NCBI GenBank assembly: GCA_017458195.1
Contig: JAFTGI010000199.1
Span: forward strand, 1 to 42,369
Reading direction: 5' to 3'
Length of the DNA: 42,369 nt
From: Prevotella sp.
GTDB lineage: Bacteria; Bacteroidota; Bacteroidia; Bacteroidales; Bacteroidaceae
A model generated the notes under the pieces. It saw only the letters and a program-made list of their open reading frames with translations. It was not told where the DNA came from and made no database searches. A program made the position numbers and the translations under genes. Shown here piece after piece: positions 7,010-14,653 of this stretch (position 1 is its first letter; each line of letters begins with the position of its first letter).

Positions 7010-7948
7010 TTAGTTCTTGACTTCCAGGACCCATGCCTCGGCAAAATGGCGACTGTCGGCACGGAGTGAACGTAATTTGGCGTAGGCCTCTGACTCTGTG
7101 GCATAGCTTCCGTAGACCACTCGGCGCATGCTCTTTGTCTCCATCATCTTTGCCTCGTCAAAACCCGCGTTGTGGAGCGTCTCGATGAAAGAAACGGCAT
7201 TCGGCTTTGACACCTGACTGGCAAGCACCAAACAGAAATACGACTGGGGCACATCCTGAGGGCTTACAGCCTGAGGGGCACTGGGCTCGGGAATCACAGT
7301 AGAGACTGAAGGCAAGGAAATGAAGGCACTCTGCTGCATCTCCACAGTGCTGTTCCTGACAGGAGTGGTCATCATGAAGAAAGCAATGATGGCTGCGGCG
7401 GTGGCAGCCAGATTGCGAATCCAAGCCATCTTGATGGTGATCGTGTCACTCGAGGCGGACGGCTGTCCGATAGGCTCAATCTTTGCCGTCGGAGCTTCGG
7501 CTGCATCCTCGGCATTGTCTTTCTGCTGGGCGAGAAGCTCCATCTCAAATGAGCTGAGGCCATAGAGGTGAGGAGTCAGAATGCCGGCCTCGCAGGGCTC
7601 AAATTCCAGTTTGCCCTCATCGTTAACCTGCAACACGCCAAGGTCGTTCAGTTCATAGCGTCCCTCGGTCTCCAGATGCTGTTTCAGCTCCACCACCTCG
7701 GTCTCAATGCGGCGTAATGCTTCCGGGTAGCTTAAGTCGTAAGCCTCTATGTATGACTGCACTAAGAGCGAGTCGTTCATTTTCAGCTGCGGGTTAAAGC
7801 CCAAAGTACGGAGGGGAGGGAGGAACAATTGTTCCCGTTCGTCGTAGCGTGCGTCTATATGATGCGCCATAAAACCGCCCAAGTCGGGAACGATGACGCA
7901 ATCGTTGCTCAGCAACAATATTTCTATATGTCTGTCTATTTCAATCAC
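7010..7948 (-). CDS. Membrane protein with N-terminal HU/CCDC81-like domain and C-terminal SPOR domain
   Basis: The N-terminus (IEIDRHIEILLLSNDCVIVPDLGGF) is the CCDC81-type prokaryotic HU-like domain, up to about residue 140. A single transmembrane helix follows at about 175-196, then a Pro/Ser-rich linker and a SPOR domain at ~235-310 that would bind denuded septal peptidoglycan in the periplasm. It may tie a cytoplasmic nucleoprotein or regulatory function to the division site; that is inference. The start is a GTG at 7948: an ATG 60 bp further upstream lies before the promoter, while the GTG lies 5 nt after the -7 box and directly precedes the conserved segment. The transcript is probably leaderless. 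Confidence 0.85.
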   Translation of the reverse strand: MIEIDRHIEILLLSNDCVIVPDLGGFMAHHIDARYDEREQLFLPPLRTLGFNPQLKMNDSLLVQSYIEAYDLSYPEALRRIETEVVELKQHLETEGRYELNDLGVLQVNDEGKLEFEPCEAGILTPHLYGLSSFEMELLAQQKDNAEDAAEAPTAKIEPIGQPSASSDTITIKMAWIRNLAATAAAIIAFFMMTTPVRNSTVEMQQSAFISLPSVSTVIPEPSAPQAVSPQDVPQSYFCLVLASQVSKPNAVSFIETLHNAGFDEAKMMETKSMRRVVYGSYATESEAYAKLRSLRADSRHFAEAWVLEVKN

Positions 7949-7953
7949 GCCTG

Positions 7954-7985
7954 CAAAGGTAATGTTTTTTTCTGATATGAACAAA
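7954..7985 (-). promoter_or_regulatory. Promoter of the HU/SPOR-FHA gene pair, leaderless type
   Basis: On the minus strand, TTTG at 7985-7982 and TACCTTTG at 7961-7954 are separated by 20 bp. Only five bases separate the -7 box from the GTG start at 7948. Transcription should therefore begin at or within a few bases of the start codon. Confidence 0.78.
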
Positions 7986-8055
7986 CAATTCGTTCTCTTT
8001 TTTTTCATGTGTTGTTTTTCAGTGAATTATATTTCTTCATCTCGTTTTTTTTTCA

Positions 8056-8063
8056 TACCTTTG
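8056..8063 (+). promoter_or_regulatory. -7 element of the rfbC-ugd promoter
   Basis: TACCTTTG matches the Bacteroidetes -7 consensus and lies 27 bp upstream of the rfbC ATG. The -33 position holds only TTTC (8032-8035), a weaker match. Confidence 0.65.
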
Positions 8064-8090
8064 CATGGTCATTTAGCCAAAAAAGGGACT

Positions 8091-8639
8091 ATGAATTATA
8101 GAGAGACTTCCATAAAAGATGTGTATGTCATTGAACCAAAAGTGTTTAATGACAAACGAGGCTACTTCTTCGAGAGCTTCCGTCAAGCTGAATTCGAAGC
8201 GCACATCGGTCATGTCGACTTCGTACAGGAGAACGAATCGATGTCCTCCCGCGGCGTTCTGCGCGGCCTTCACTACCAGAAGGGGGCTTCAGCGCAAGCC
8301 AAGTTGGTGAGGGTCATCAAGGGGCGCGTCTTTGACGTGGCCGTAGACATCCGTCGCAGTTCACCGACATTTGGGAAGTACCTGGCCGTTGAGTTGAGCG
8401 ATGAGAACAAACTGCAGTTCTTCATTCCACGTGGATTCGCTCATGGTTTCATGGTGCTGAGCGACGAGGCCATCTTCACCTATAAAGTGGACAACGTCTA
8501 TGCCCCCCACGACGAAGCTTCCATCCGCTGGGACGACCCCCAACTGAACATTCAATGGCCCCTGGATGTTGCCCAGCTGCTGCTGAGCGACAAGGACATG
8601 CGTGCTCCATGGCTGAAGAATGCCGTTCTTTTCGACTAA
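8091..8639 (+). CDS. rfbC: dTDP-4-dehydrorhamnose 3,5-epimerase
   Basis: This 182-residue RmlC-type cupin epimerises the dTDP-4-keto-6-deoxyglucose intermediate in dTDP-L-rhamnose synthesis for surface polysaccharides. Catalytic His61 sits in the family motif GVLRGLHYQ. The second motif FIPRGFAHGF (111-120) includes His118, and Tyr131 is the probable acid. Longer in-frame starts exist upstream, but the ATG at 8091 follows the promoter and gives the normal N-terminus (MNYRETSIKDVYVIEPKVF). It is followed after 39 bp by ugd, so two nucleotide-sugar enzymes share a transcript. No other rhamnose genes are in the window. Confidence 0.95.
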   Translation: MNYRETSIKDVYVIEPKVFNDKRGYFFESFRQAEFEAHIGHVDFVQENESMSSRGVLRGLHYQKGASAQAKLVRVIKGRVFDVAVDIRRSSPTFGKYLAVELSDENKLQFFIPRGFAHGFMVLSDEAIFTYKVDNVYAPHDEASIRWDDPQLNIQWPLDVAQLLLSDKDMRAPWLKNAVLFD

Positions 8640-8678
8640 TTAAACTATCAACTATTTATTATTAATTAAGGTAAAAGC

Positions 8679-9995
8679 ATGAACATTGCAATTGTAGGAA
8701 CAGGTTACGTCGGGCTCGTGTCAGGCGCCTGTTTTGCCGAAACAGGTGTCAACGTGACGTGTGTCGACGTTGACGCCACAAAGATTGAACGCCTCAAGCA
8801 AGGCGAAATCCCCATCTATGAGCCCGGTCTCGACCAGCTGGTCATGAAGAACGTCAAGGCAGGGCGTCTGAACTTCACCACCGACCTGGCTTCAGTACTC
8901 AATGATCAGGAGATTGTCTTCTCCGCTGTCGGCACGCCGCCCGACGAGGATGGTTCGGCCGACTTGAAATATGTGCTTCAAGTGGCCCGTACGATTGGGC
9001 AGAACATGAACAAATACCTGGTCGTGGTGACTAAGTCGACCGTCCCCGTGGGCACTGCACGCAAGGTGCACGACGCCATTGCCGAGGAATTGGCAAAGCG
9101 CGGTGCCGACGTTCCCTTCGATGTGGCGTCAAACCCCGAATTCCTGAAGGAAGGCAATGCCATCAAGGACTTCATGAGCCCCGACCGCGTGGTCGTCGGC
9201 GTTGACAGCGAAAAGGCCAAGAAGACCCTCTCGCGCCTCTATAAGCCGTTCATGATGAACAACTTCCGCGTCATCTTCATGGACATCCCGTCGGCCGAAA
9301 TGACGAAGTACGCCGCCAACTCCATGCTGGCTACGCGCATCTCGTTTATGAACGACATTGCCAATCTGTGCGAACTTGTCGGCGCCGACGTAAACATGGT
9401 GCGTGCCGGCATCGGCAGCGACACGCGCATTGGTCGCAAGTTCCTCTATGCCGGCTGCGGCTATGGCGGCTCATGCTTCCCCAAGGACGTGAAGGCGCTC
9501 ATCAAGACAGCCGACCAGAACGGCTATTCGATGCAGGTGCTGAAGGCTGTCGAGCAGGTCAATGAGCACCAGAAGACCATCCTGTTCGAGAAGCTGCAGA
9601 AGGCCTACCACGGCGAGAGCCTCAAGGGCAAGACAATTGCCATGTGGGGACTGTCGTTCAAGCCCGAGACCGACGACATGCGCGAGTCTACGGCTCTCGT
9701 CATGATCGACAAGCTCGCGGAAGCCGGCTGCACCATCCGTGCCTACGACCCCATTGCTATGGAGGAGTGCAAGCGCAGGGTTGGCGATAAGGTCATCTAC
9801 TGCCGCGACATGTACGACGCCGTGCTTGATGCCGACGCGCTTCTGCTTCTGACGGAGTGGAAGGAGTTCCGTCTGCCTACGTGGGGCGTCATCAAGAAGG
9901 CCATGCGCCGTCCGCTGGTTATCGACGGCCGCAACATCTTCGACGTCGAAGAGCTTGAGGAAAATGAGTTTGAATATCACTGCATAGGAAAATAA
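8679..9995 (+). CDS. ugd: UDP-glucose 6-dehydrogenase
   Basis: The enzyme oxidises UDP-glucose to UDP-glucuronate with two NAD+, for capsule or other surface glycans. Its 438 residues are standard length. The N-terminal Rossmann motif is IAIVGTGYVGLVSG (3-16). The active site shows EFLKEG at 154-159, Lys210 in AEMTKYAANS, and catalytic Cys266 in GYGGSCFPKD. The UDP-binding C-terminal domain follows (GLSFKPETDDMRES). It lies 39 bp downstream of rfbC, and a lipoprotein gene starts only 3 bp after its stop, so the three genes form one unit. Confidence 0.97.
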   Translation: MNIAIVGTGYVGLVSGACFAETGVNVTCVDVDATKIERLKQGEIPIYEPGLDQLVMKNVKAGRLNFTTDLASVLNDQEIVFSAVGTPPDEDGSADLKYVLQVARTIGQNMNKYLVVVTKSTVPVGTARKVHDAIAEELAKRGADVPFDVASNPEFLKEGNAIKDFMSPDRVVVGVDSEKAKKTLSRLYKPFMMNNFRVIFMDIPSAEMTKYAANSMLATRISFMNDIANLCELVGADVNMVRAGIGSDTRIGRKFLYAGCGYGGSCFPKDVKALIKTADQNGYSMQVLKAVEQVNEHQKTILFEKLQKAYHGESLKGKTIAMWGLSFKPETDDMRESTALVMIDKLAEAGCTIRAYDPIAMEECKRRVGDKVIYCRDMYDAVLDADALLLLTEWKEFRLPTWGVIKKAMRRPLVIDGRNIFDVEELEENEFEYHCIGK

Positions 9996-9998
9996 CTG

Positions 9999-10814
9999 AT
10001 GGACAAGATGGTATTGCTGCGCCCGTTTGCACTGTTGTTCGCTGTGCTGGTGCTTGCGTCGTGCAAGCATCAGCCGGCCGGCAGCGTGGACAACCAACCA
10101 AGGAATGAGACAGAAAGCCGCGAGGCCAAGCGGCTTCTGCAGGGCATCTGGCTGGAATCAGTCACCGAGGAGGTCATGTTCCGTGCAGAGGGCGACACCA
10201 TCTACTATCCCGATGCCTCCAGCCAGCCCACTCACTTCCGTATCGTCAACGACTCGCTGGAACTGGGGCGGCAACGCTATCCCATTCTGAAGCAGAGTGA
10301 GTATCAGTTCTGGTTTCAGAACCAAGGGGGTGATGTCGTCAAGCTTGTCAAGAGCGAGACGGCCGACGATAGCCTGGCCTTTGTGCACAATCAGCCGGAA
10401 ATCCTGTCGCTGTCCGAAGTGCTGAAGCTCGACTCGGTGGTGATGTACGAAGGTGAACGCTATCACTGGTATATCGCTGTCAACCCCACGAAATACCGCG
10501 TCCGTAAGGTCAGCTACAACGGCGAGGGCGTTGCCGTCGAAAATGTCTATTTCGACAACATCATCCACATCAGTCTTTTCCAGGGGAAGACTCAGCTCTT
10601 TTCCCGCGACTTCAACAAGCGGATGTATGGCGCCGACGTGCCCCAGGATTTTCTTGAGCAGGCCGTCCTGGGCAACATGCAGTTCGATCATGTCGACGCC
10701 AAGGGCTTCCACTTCAATGCCACCATCTGCATCCCCGACGGAGCGAGCTGCTATCTGGTGGAGACCCTCATCAACTTCAAGGGTGAAATGACTATGACGC
10801 TGCTGGAGTATTGA
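9999..10814 (+). CDS. Lipoprotein, DUF4738-like
   Basis: The 271-residue protein has a lipoprotein signal: hydrophobic residues 5-20 and a lipobox LASC with Cys22. The mature part is beta-rich, with two probable halves. A segment near 133-170 (EILSLSEVLKLD, then ERYHWYIAVNPTKYRV) recalls the Bacteroidetes DUF4738 family; I give that as likely, not certain. It starts 3 bp after ugd, so it is co-transcribed with sugar-nucleotide enzymes, but I infer no joint function. Its last 23 bp overlap the end of the convergent nudC. Confidence 0.78.
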   Translation: MDKMVLLRPFALLFAVLVLASCKHQPAGSVDNQPRNETESREAKRLLQGIWLESVTEEVMFRAEGDTIYYPDASSQPTHFRIVNDSLELGRQRYPILKQSEYQFWFQNQGGDVVKLVKSETADDSLAFVHNQPEILSLSEVLKLDSVVMYEGERYHWYIAVNPTKYRVRKVSYNGEGVAVENVYFDNIIHISLFQGKTQLFSRDFNKRMYGADVPQDFLEQAVLGNMQFDHVDAKGFHFNATICIPDGASCYLVETLINFKGEMTMTLLEY

Positions 10815-11571
10815 TCCAGTGGTCAATGAGACGCCGGGCTATGCTCAGTTTCTCAGGCAGTAGGGGCAGGTCGGTCCGCGTGAACCAACCTGCCTTTGTC
10901 AGTTCTTCGCGTTGCAGCCGGAGCGTACCGCCGGCATAGTCAGCGGTGAAGCCGACCATGAGGCCACTCGGATAAGGCCACGGTTGGGAGTCGAAGTATC
11001 GGATGTTCTCAATCTCAAGCCCCGTTTCTTCCCTCACTTCGCGGCGGACGGCTTCCTCCAGCGTTTCACCTGTCTCGACGAATCCGGCAATCAAGCCGTA
11101 GAAGTCGGTGCGGAAGTTGCGCCCATGGGCCAACAGCACCTCGTCGTTGCCACGGCGGATAAGTACAATGATGGCAATGGCCAGTTGCGGCCAGACCTCT
11201 TTTCCACAGTTCGTGCAGCGCTTGGAAATGTCAGTATGCAGCTTCATCGGGGCTCCGCAGACGCCGCAGAAACGGGTGTTCTGATCCCAGTAGAGCAGCT
11301 CGGCGCACTTGCCGGCCTTCTGGTAGAGCGCCTCCGGCAGCTTGTAGTAGCTCTGTCTGAGCGGGCACATCTCATACTCCGCCCGTCCTGTGACAGGCGC
11401 TTCCAGCGCGTAGGTCCTGACCTCATGGCCGTCAAGCGGTCCCGGATTGAGCATCTGCGTCCAGGGCTTCAGAGCAGTCGGCGGTTCGTCCCCGAGTGGG
11501 ATTGTATACGAACCGTCGTCATTTCGCTGAAGCAGGAGCGCATCCTTACAAAAAGCAAAGTAGTAATTCAT
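10792..11571 (-). CDS. nudC: NADH pyrophosphatase NudC (NAD+/NADH diphosphatase)
   Basis: A Nudix hydrolase of 259 residues that cleaves NAD(H) to NMN(H) and AMP; the family also removes NAD caps from RNA. The four zinc ligands Cys102, Cys105, Cys119 and Cys122 are present. The Nudix box runs from Gly163 to Leu185 (GFVETGET, then REVREETGL), and the NudC signature SQPWPYPSG is at 195-203. The ATG at 11571 is preferred over one three codons upstream because MNYYFAF is the more natural start. I see no clear promoter; array B fills the space between it and the upstream nucleotidase gene. The 3' end overlaps the convergent lipoprotein gene. Confidence 0.94.
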   Translation of the reverse strand: MNYYFAFCKDALLLQRNDDGSYTIPLGDEPPTALKPWTQMLNPGPLDGHEVRTYALEAPVTGRAEYEMCPLRQSYYKLPEALYQKAGKCAELLYWDQNTRFCGVCGAPMKLHTDISKRCTNCGKEVWPQLAIAIIVLIRRGNDEVLLAHGRNFRTDFYGLIAGFVETGETLEEAVRREVREETGLEIENIRYFDSQPWPYPSGLMVGFTADYAGGTLRLQREELTKAGWFTRTDLPLLPEKLSIARRLIDHWINTPAAS

Positions 11572-11598
11572 AATTATCAAAGCTGAGCTTTACTTGGA

Positions 11599-11703
11599 GA
11601 AAAGCGGTACTTTTCCGGGAGAAAAGCGGTACTTCTCTGGCAGAAAAGCGGTACTTTTCCGGGGGAAAAGCGGTGCTTTTCTTATACTAAAGCGCCGTTT
11701 CTC
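11599..11703. repeat. Repeat array B: five 17-bp palindromic units, 22-bp period
   Basis: Units start at 11599, 11621, 11643, 11665 and 11687. Units 1 and 3 are GAAAAGCGGTACTTTTC, unit 2 ends CTTCTC, and unit 4 has the GTGC core that makes a perfect 7-bp stem. Unit 5 (CTAAAGCGCCGTTTCTC) is degenerate and overlaps the final codons and TAG stop of the 5'-nucleotidase gene. All lie in the same orientation on the plus strand. The array occupies the gap between two minus-strand genes, so it is read as the 3' end of the nucleotidase transcript or the leader of nudC. Confidence 0.92.
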
Positions 11704-13447
11704 CGAAAACAAGCTTTCGGTCACGCTCAGCAGCGGGCTTGGTCCACTGCTCGGGCACGAACCGCCAGTTGTGGTTGGGAGCAGGGCTGACGCTTCCCAT
11801 CCGCTCGATTTCCTCCATCAGGTAGTGACGCAAGTCGAGGGGTGATTGATAGATGATGCGCTCGTCAATCTTCTCCTTGGGAATGCCGGCACCCTTGGTC
11901 AGCAGCTCGCCACCGCCGTTGCCGCGGTAGCTGTTCATCACGACGCGGTAGGTCTTCTGCTCGTCGAAGGGCTCGCCGTTCGACATGCGGAGAATGCGCA
12001 CCTTCTGTCCGTCGGGCTTGGTGACGTCCACCTCGTAGTCGATGCCGGCGGCAGAATCGAAGTTGAAGGTATAGTTGCGGAATCCCATGCGCTGCTGGTC
12101 GCCCCGCGATTCGTCGTTGAGCAGCAGCAGATGGTCGTCGGCCGAGCGCATCGTGTTCACCCAGCGGTCGTAGCTTTCCTCCAGATGACCGCGGATTTCG
12201 CGTCCCGTCAGTTTGAGGATATAGAGCTGGTTTTCAAAGCGATAAAGCTTAAACATGTCAGCCACCGTCACGTCGCCGGCCTTGATTTCCGAGTCGAAGG
12301 ACAGCGGCGCGTTGAAGCTGATGTCAGCTTTCGAAATCTGAAGCTGCAGGTTATGCACGAAGTCGGTGAAGGCCGAATTGCCGAAGTAGCTGTCCCGAGT
12401 GCGCGTCGTGTTCTCGAAACGGCCGATTCGTCGGCTGACATAATCCTTGATACGGTCAATCTGCGGCTGGAAGTGTTTCACCATAGCCTCGTCAATTGCC
12501 TCATCGCGCACACTGACGACGTCGCCCTTAATGTCCTTCCGTGTCAGTTTTCCGTTCGTATAGGTCAGCTCAATCTGCGCGTCGACCACGTTCAATGCCC
12601 AGCACGACGGGTCGAGAATCAGCACTTTCCGGCCCTCCGTGTTGGTCACCCACTGGTTGTGCTGCATGTGGTCGTGGCCGAAGAAGATGATGTCGAAGCC
12701 CGGCACCTCGCGCGCCACGCGCTCCGAGGCGTCCTCCTCAATGCCGCCAGGCATCGTGATGCCCCCCGACAGGCCACTGTGGAACAGGCCGAAGATAAGG
12801 TCGGCATGCTCCACCTCCCTGATGTGCTTCACCCATTGTCGGGCTGTCGCGACCATCTCGCGGAACTCTAGCCCCTGCCAGAGACTCTCGTTGAGCCAGC
12901 AGGGAATGGTGGGAGTCAGCATGCCGAGCACGGCAATCTTCACGCCGTCGCGTACGAAGATCTGGTAGGGGCGGACGTAGGGCTGCCCCGTTTCCTTGTC
13001 GACAATGTTGGCGCCGAGCATCGGGCAGCGCACCTCGCGGATCCACTTGTCGTAGACCGCATGCCCCGTCTCGACGTCGTGGTTGCCAAATGTCTCAGCA
13101 TCGTAGTTCATGTAGTTCACCACCTGTGCCGCAATGTTCTCGTCAGCGTTGCCCACGACGTAGTTCGACCAGTAGCACGTCGGCTGCCCCTGCAGGATGT
13201 CGCCGTTGTCAATAAGCAGCAGGCGGTCGCCATACTGCCTGCGCAGACGGTTGACATACGTGTTGACGCGGGCGAGCGTGCCCTTCAGCGGCTGTCCCTC
13301 GACGAAATCATAAGGGAAGAAGTGCCCGTGGACGTCGCTTGTCTCGACGACTCTCAGGCTGACGGTCTTGTTTTCCTGTGCCATAACTGATGTGGTGGCG
13401 ATGGTAAGCGCCATGGCTCCCAGAGCCGATGCCAATGTTTTTCTCAT
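11687..13447 (-). CDS. Periplasmic 5'-nucleotidase / 2',3'-cyclic phosphodiesterase-type metallophosphoesterase
   Basis: The protein has 586 residues with a signal peptide (cut near Ala23). The N-terminal calcineurin-like phosphoesterase domain has its metal motifs: Asp38 and His40 in SDVHGH, the NGDILQGQP segment at 81-89, GNHD at 121-124 and GHDHMQH. The C-terminal half is the UshA/CpdB substrate-binding domain (residues ~335-560), including FNAPLSFDSEIKAGDVTVAD and NSYRGNGGGELL. It should release phosphate from extracytoplasmic nucleotides; the exact substrate (5'-nucleotide or 2',3'-cyclic nucleotide) cannot be told. The ATG at 13447 is chosen over 13456 because it starts directly at the Arg-Lys of the signal peptide. 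The stop codon lies inside repeat array B. Confidence 0.92.
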   Translation of the reverse strand: MRKTLASALGAMALTIATTSVMAQENKTVSLRVVETSDVHGHFFPYDFVEGQPLKGTLARVNTYVNRLRRQYGDRLLLIDNGDILQGQPTCYWSNYVVGNADENIAAQVVNYMNYDAETFGNHDVETGHAVYDKWIREVRCPMLGANIVDKETGQPYVRPYQIFVRDGVKIAVLGMLTPTIPCWLNESLWQGLEFREMVATARQWVKHIREVEHADLIFGLFHSGLSGGITMPGGIEEDASERVAREVPGFDIIFFGHDHMQHNQWVTNTEGRKVLILDPSCWALNVVDAQIELTYTNGKLTRKDIKGDVVSVRDEAIDEAMVKHFQPQIDRIKDYVSRRIGRFENTTRTRDSYFGNSAFTDFVHNLQLQISKADISFNAPLSFDSEIKAGDVTVADMFKLYRFENQLYILKLTGREIRGHLEESYDRWVNTMRSADDHLLLLNDESRGDQQRMGFRNYTFNFDSAAGIDYEVDVTKPDGQKVRILRMSNGEPFDEQKTYRVVMNSYRGNGGGELLTKGAGIPKEKIDERIIYQSPLDLRHYLMEEIERMGSVSPAPNHNWRFVPEQWTKPAAERDRKLVFGETAL

Positions 13448-13473
13448 ACAGATCAATTATCTAAAATCAGCGG

Positions 13474-13505
13474 CAAAATTACAAAAAAACGAGCGAAATG
13501 CCAAA
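13474..13505 (-). promoter_or_regulatory. Promoter of the 5'-nucleotidase gene
   Basis: On the minus strand, TTTG at 13505-13502 and TAATTTTG at 13481-13474 are separated by 20 bp, with a ~25-nt leader. It is back to back with the promoter of the ATP-grasp gene; the two -33 boxes are five bases apart. Confidence 0.8.
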
Positions 13506-13510
13506 TTTCC

Positions 13511-13541
13511 TTTGTATTTCGTTCTATTTTTCGTAACTTTG
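13511..13541 (+). promoter_or_regulatory. Promoter of the ATP-grasp-like/GH43 pair
   Basis: TTTG at 13511-13514 and TAACTTTG at 13534-13541 are separated by 19 bp. The ATG follows 14 nt after the -7 box. Confidence 0.8.
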
Positions 13542-13555
13542 TCCCCAAAAACAGT

Positions 13556-14653
13556 ATGACGCTACATATATTCAATCCTGAACACGACATTGCCCTGGCG
13601 GCTGACACGGATAACTTCACTGCGCCTCACGCCGGACGACAGCTTCGCCACGACCTCGGCTATCTGCCCGCACTGTGGGCTGAGGCAGGCGACGACGTGC
13701 TCGTCGACAACGTTGAGACGGCTGAAAACGGCTTCCGCCAGCTGATGAGCAATGTAGCCCGACTGTCAGGGCGCCCCTTGACGACTCACGCCAGATGGAC
13801 GCTGAAGCCGTCGGCCGACACGGAAAGGGTGGAGCCCTGGGGGTGGGACCGTGCACTGTGCGCCCAGCTCCTGCACCGGAGGAAAAGCATCCGTGAGGTG
13901 CTGCCCACAGGTCTTGAGCTGGCTGACATGCGACGGCTGTCGCACCGTTCAACAGCTGCGGAGGTGCTCCCAAGGCTGAGGGTCAGCGGAACTGTAGGCG
14001 AAGCTTATTATTGCACATCGTCTGAGGAGGTCTTGACACTGCTCCACCACTACGGGCGACTGGTGCTGAAGGCTCCATGGAGTTCCAGTGGCCGCGGCGT
14101 GCGGTTCGTTGACACGCCCTTCCTCCCCACATCTGACACGACCCAGAGCGGGTGGTTCCGCAATGTCCTGCGCAGGCAGGGAAGCATGATGGCTGAGCCT
14201 TATTATAATAAGGTGAAGGACTTTGGCATGGAGTTCAGCTGCGACGAGCATGGCATTGTATCCTATCTTGGCTTGTCGCTGTTCCATACGACCGGCGGTG
14301 CCTATACGGGCAATCTGCTGGCAACGGAGGAACGGAAGCGCCAGGAGCTGGGCCGATACCTGCAGACTGACCTCGTCGACAGGGTTCGCTCACTGCAGTG
14401 CGACCAACTTGGAGAAGTCATACAGGGGCGCTACCGTGGGCCGCTCGGCGTCGACATGATGATTGTGAAAAGCGACGATGCTGACGGCTTCCTGCTCCAT
14501 CCCTGCGTGGAAATCAACTTCCGTCGCACGATGGGCCATGTAGCCCTGGCCCTTGAGCGGCTGGTGAATCCTGATGCTGACGACGACGTAGTGCGCGTGA
14601 TGCGGATTGACACCCAAGACGGAAACTACAAACTAAAAATACAACGACTATGA
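13556..14653 (+). CDS. ATP-grasp-like protein of unknown function (365 aa)
   Basis: I do not recognise a named family, but the C-terminal half looks like an ATP-grasp ligase: a nucleotide-loop candidate LKAPWSSSGRGV (171-182), AEPYY (213-217), a metal-binding candidate GPLGVDMMIV (295-304) and HPCVEINFRRTMG (315-327), whose Glu and Asn suit Mg-ATP chelation. The N-terminus MTLHIFNPEHDIALA is distinctive and probably family-wide in Bacteroidetes. ATP-grasp enzymes join a carboxylate to an amine or thiol; no substrate can be inferred. There is no signal peptide, so it is cytoplasmic. Its stop overlaps the start of the secreted GH43 gene by 4 bp (ATGA), implying coupled translation of two seemingly unrelated products. 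Confidence 0.8.
   Translation: MTLHIFNPEHDIALAADTDNFTAPHAGRQLRHDLGYLPALWAEAGDDVLVDNVETAENGFRQLMSNVARLSGRPLTTHARWTLKPSADTERVEPWGWDRALCAQLLHRRKSIREVLPTGLELADMRRLSHRSTAAEVLPRLRVSGTVGEAYYCTSSEEVLTLLHHYGRLVLKAPWSSSGRGVRFVDTPFLPTSDTTQSGWFRNVLRRQGSMMAEPYYNKVKDFGMEFSCDEHGIVSYLGLSLFHTTGGAYTGNLLATEERKRQELGRYLQTDLVDRVRSLQCDQLGEVIQGRYRGPLGVDMMIVKSDDADGFLLHPCVEINFRRTMGHVALALERLVNPDADDDVVRVMRIDTQDGNYKLKIQRL

Noticed and set aside
8424-8437. parS-like CACGTG palindrome in rfbC
   Set aside because: The motif is within the conserved rfbC codons for PRGF and does not extend to the full parS palindrome.
11846-12871. Long plus-strand ORF opposite the nucleotidase gene
   Set aside because: It is a shadow of a conserved gene on the other strand, with no promoter or protein features of its own.
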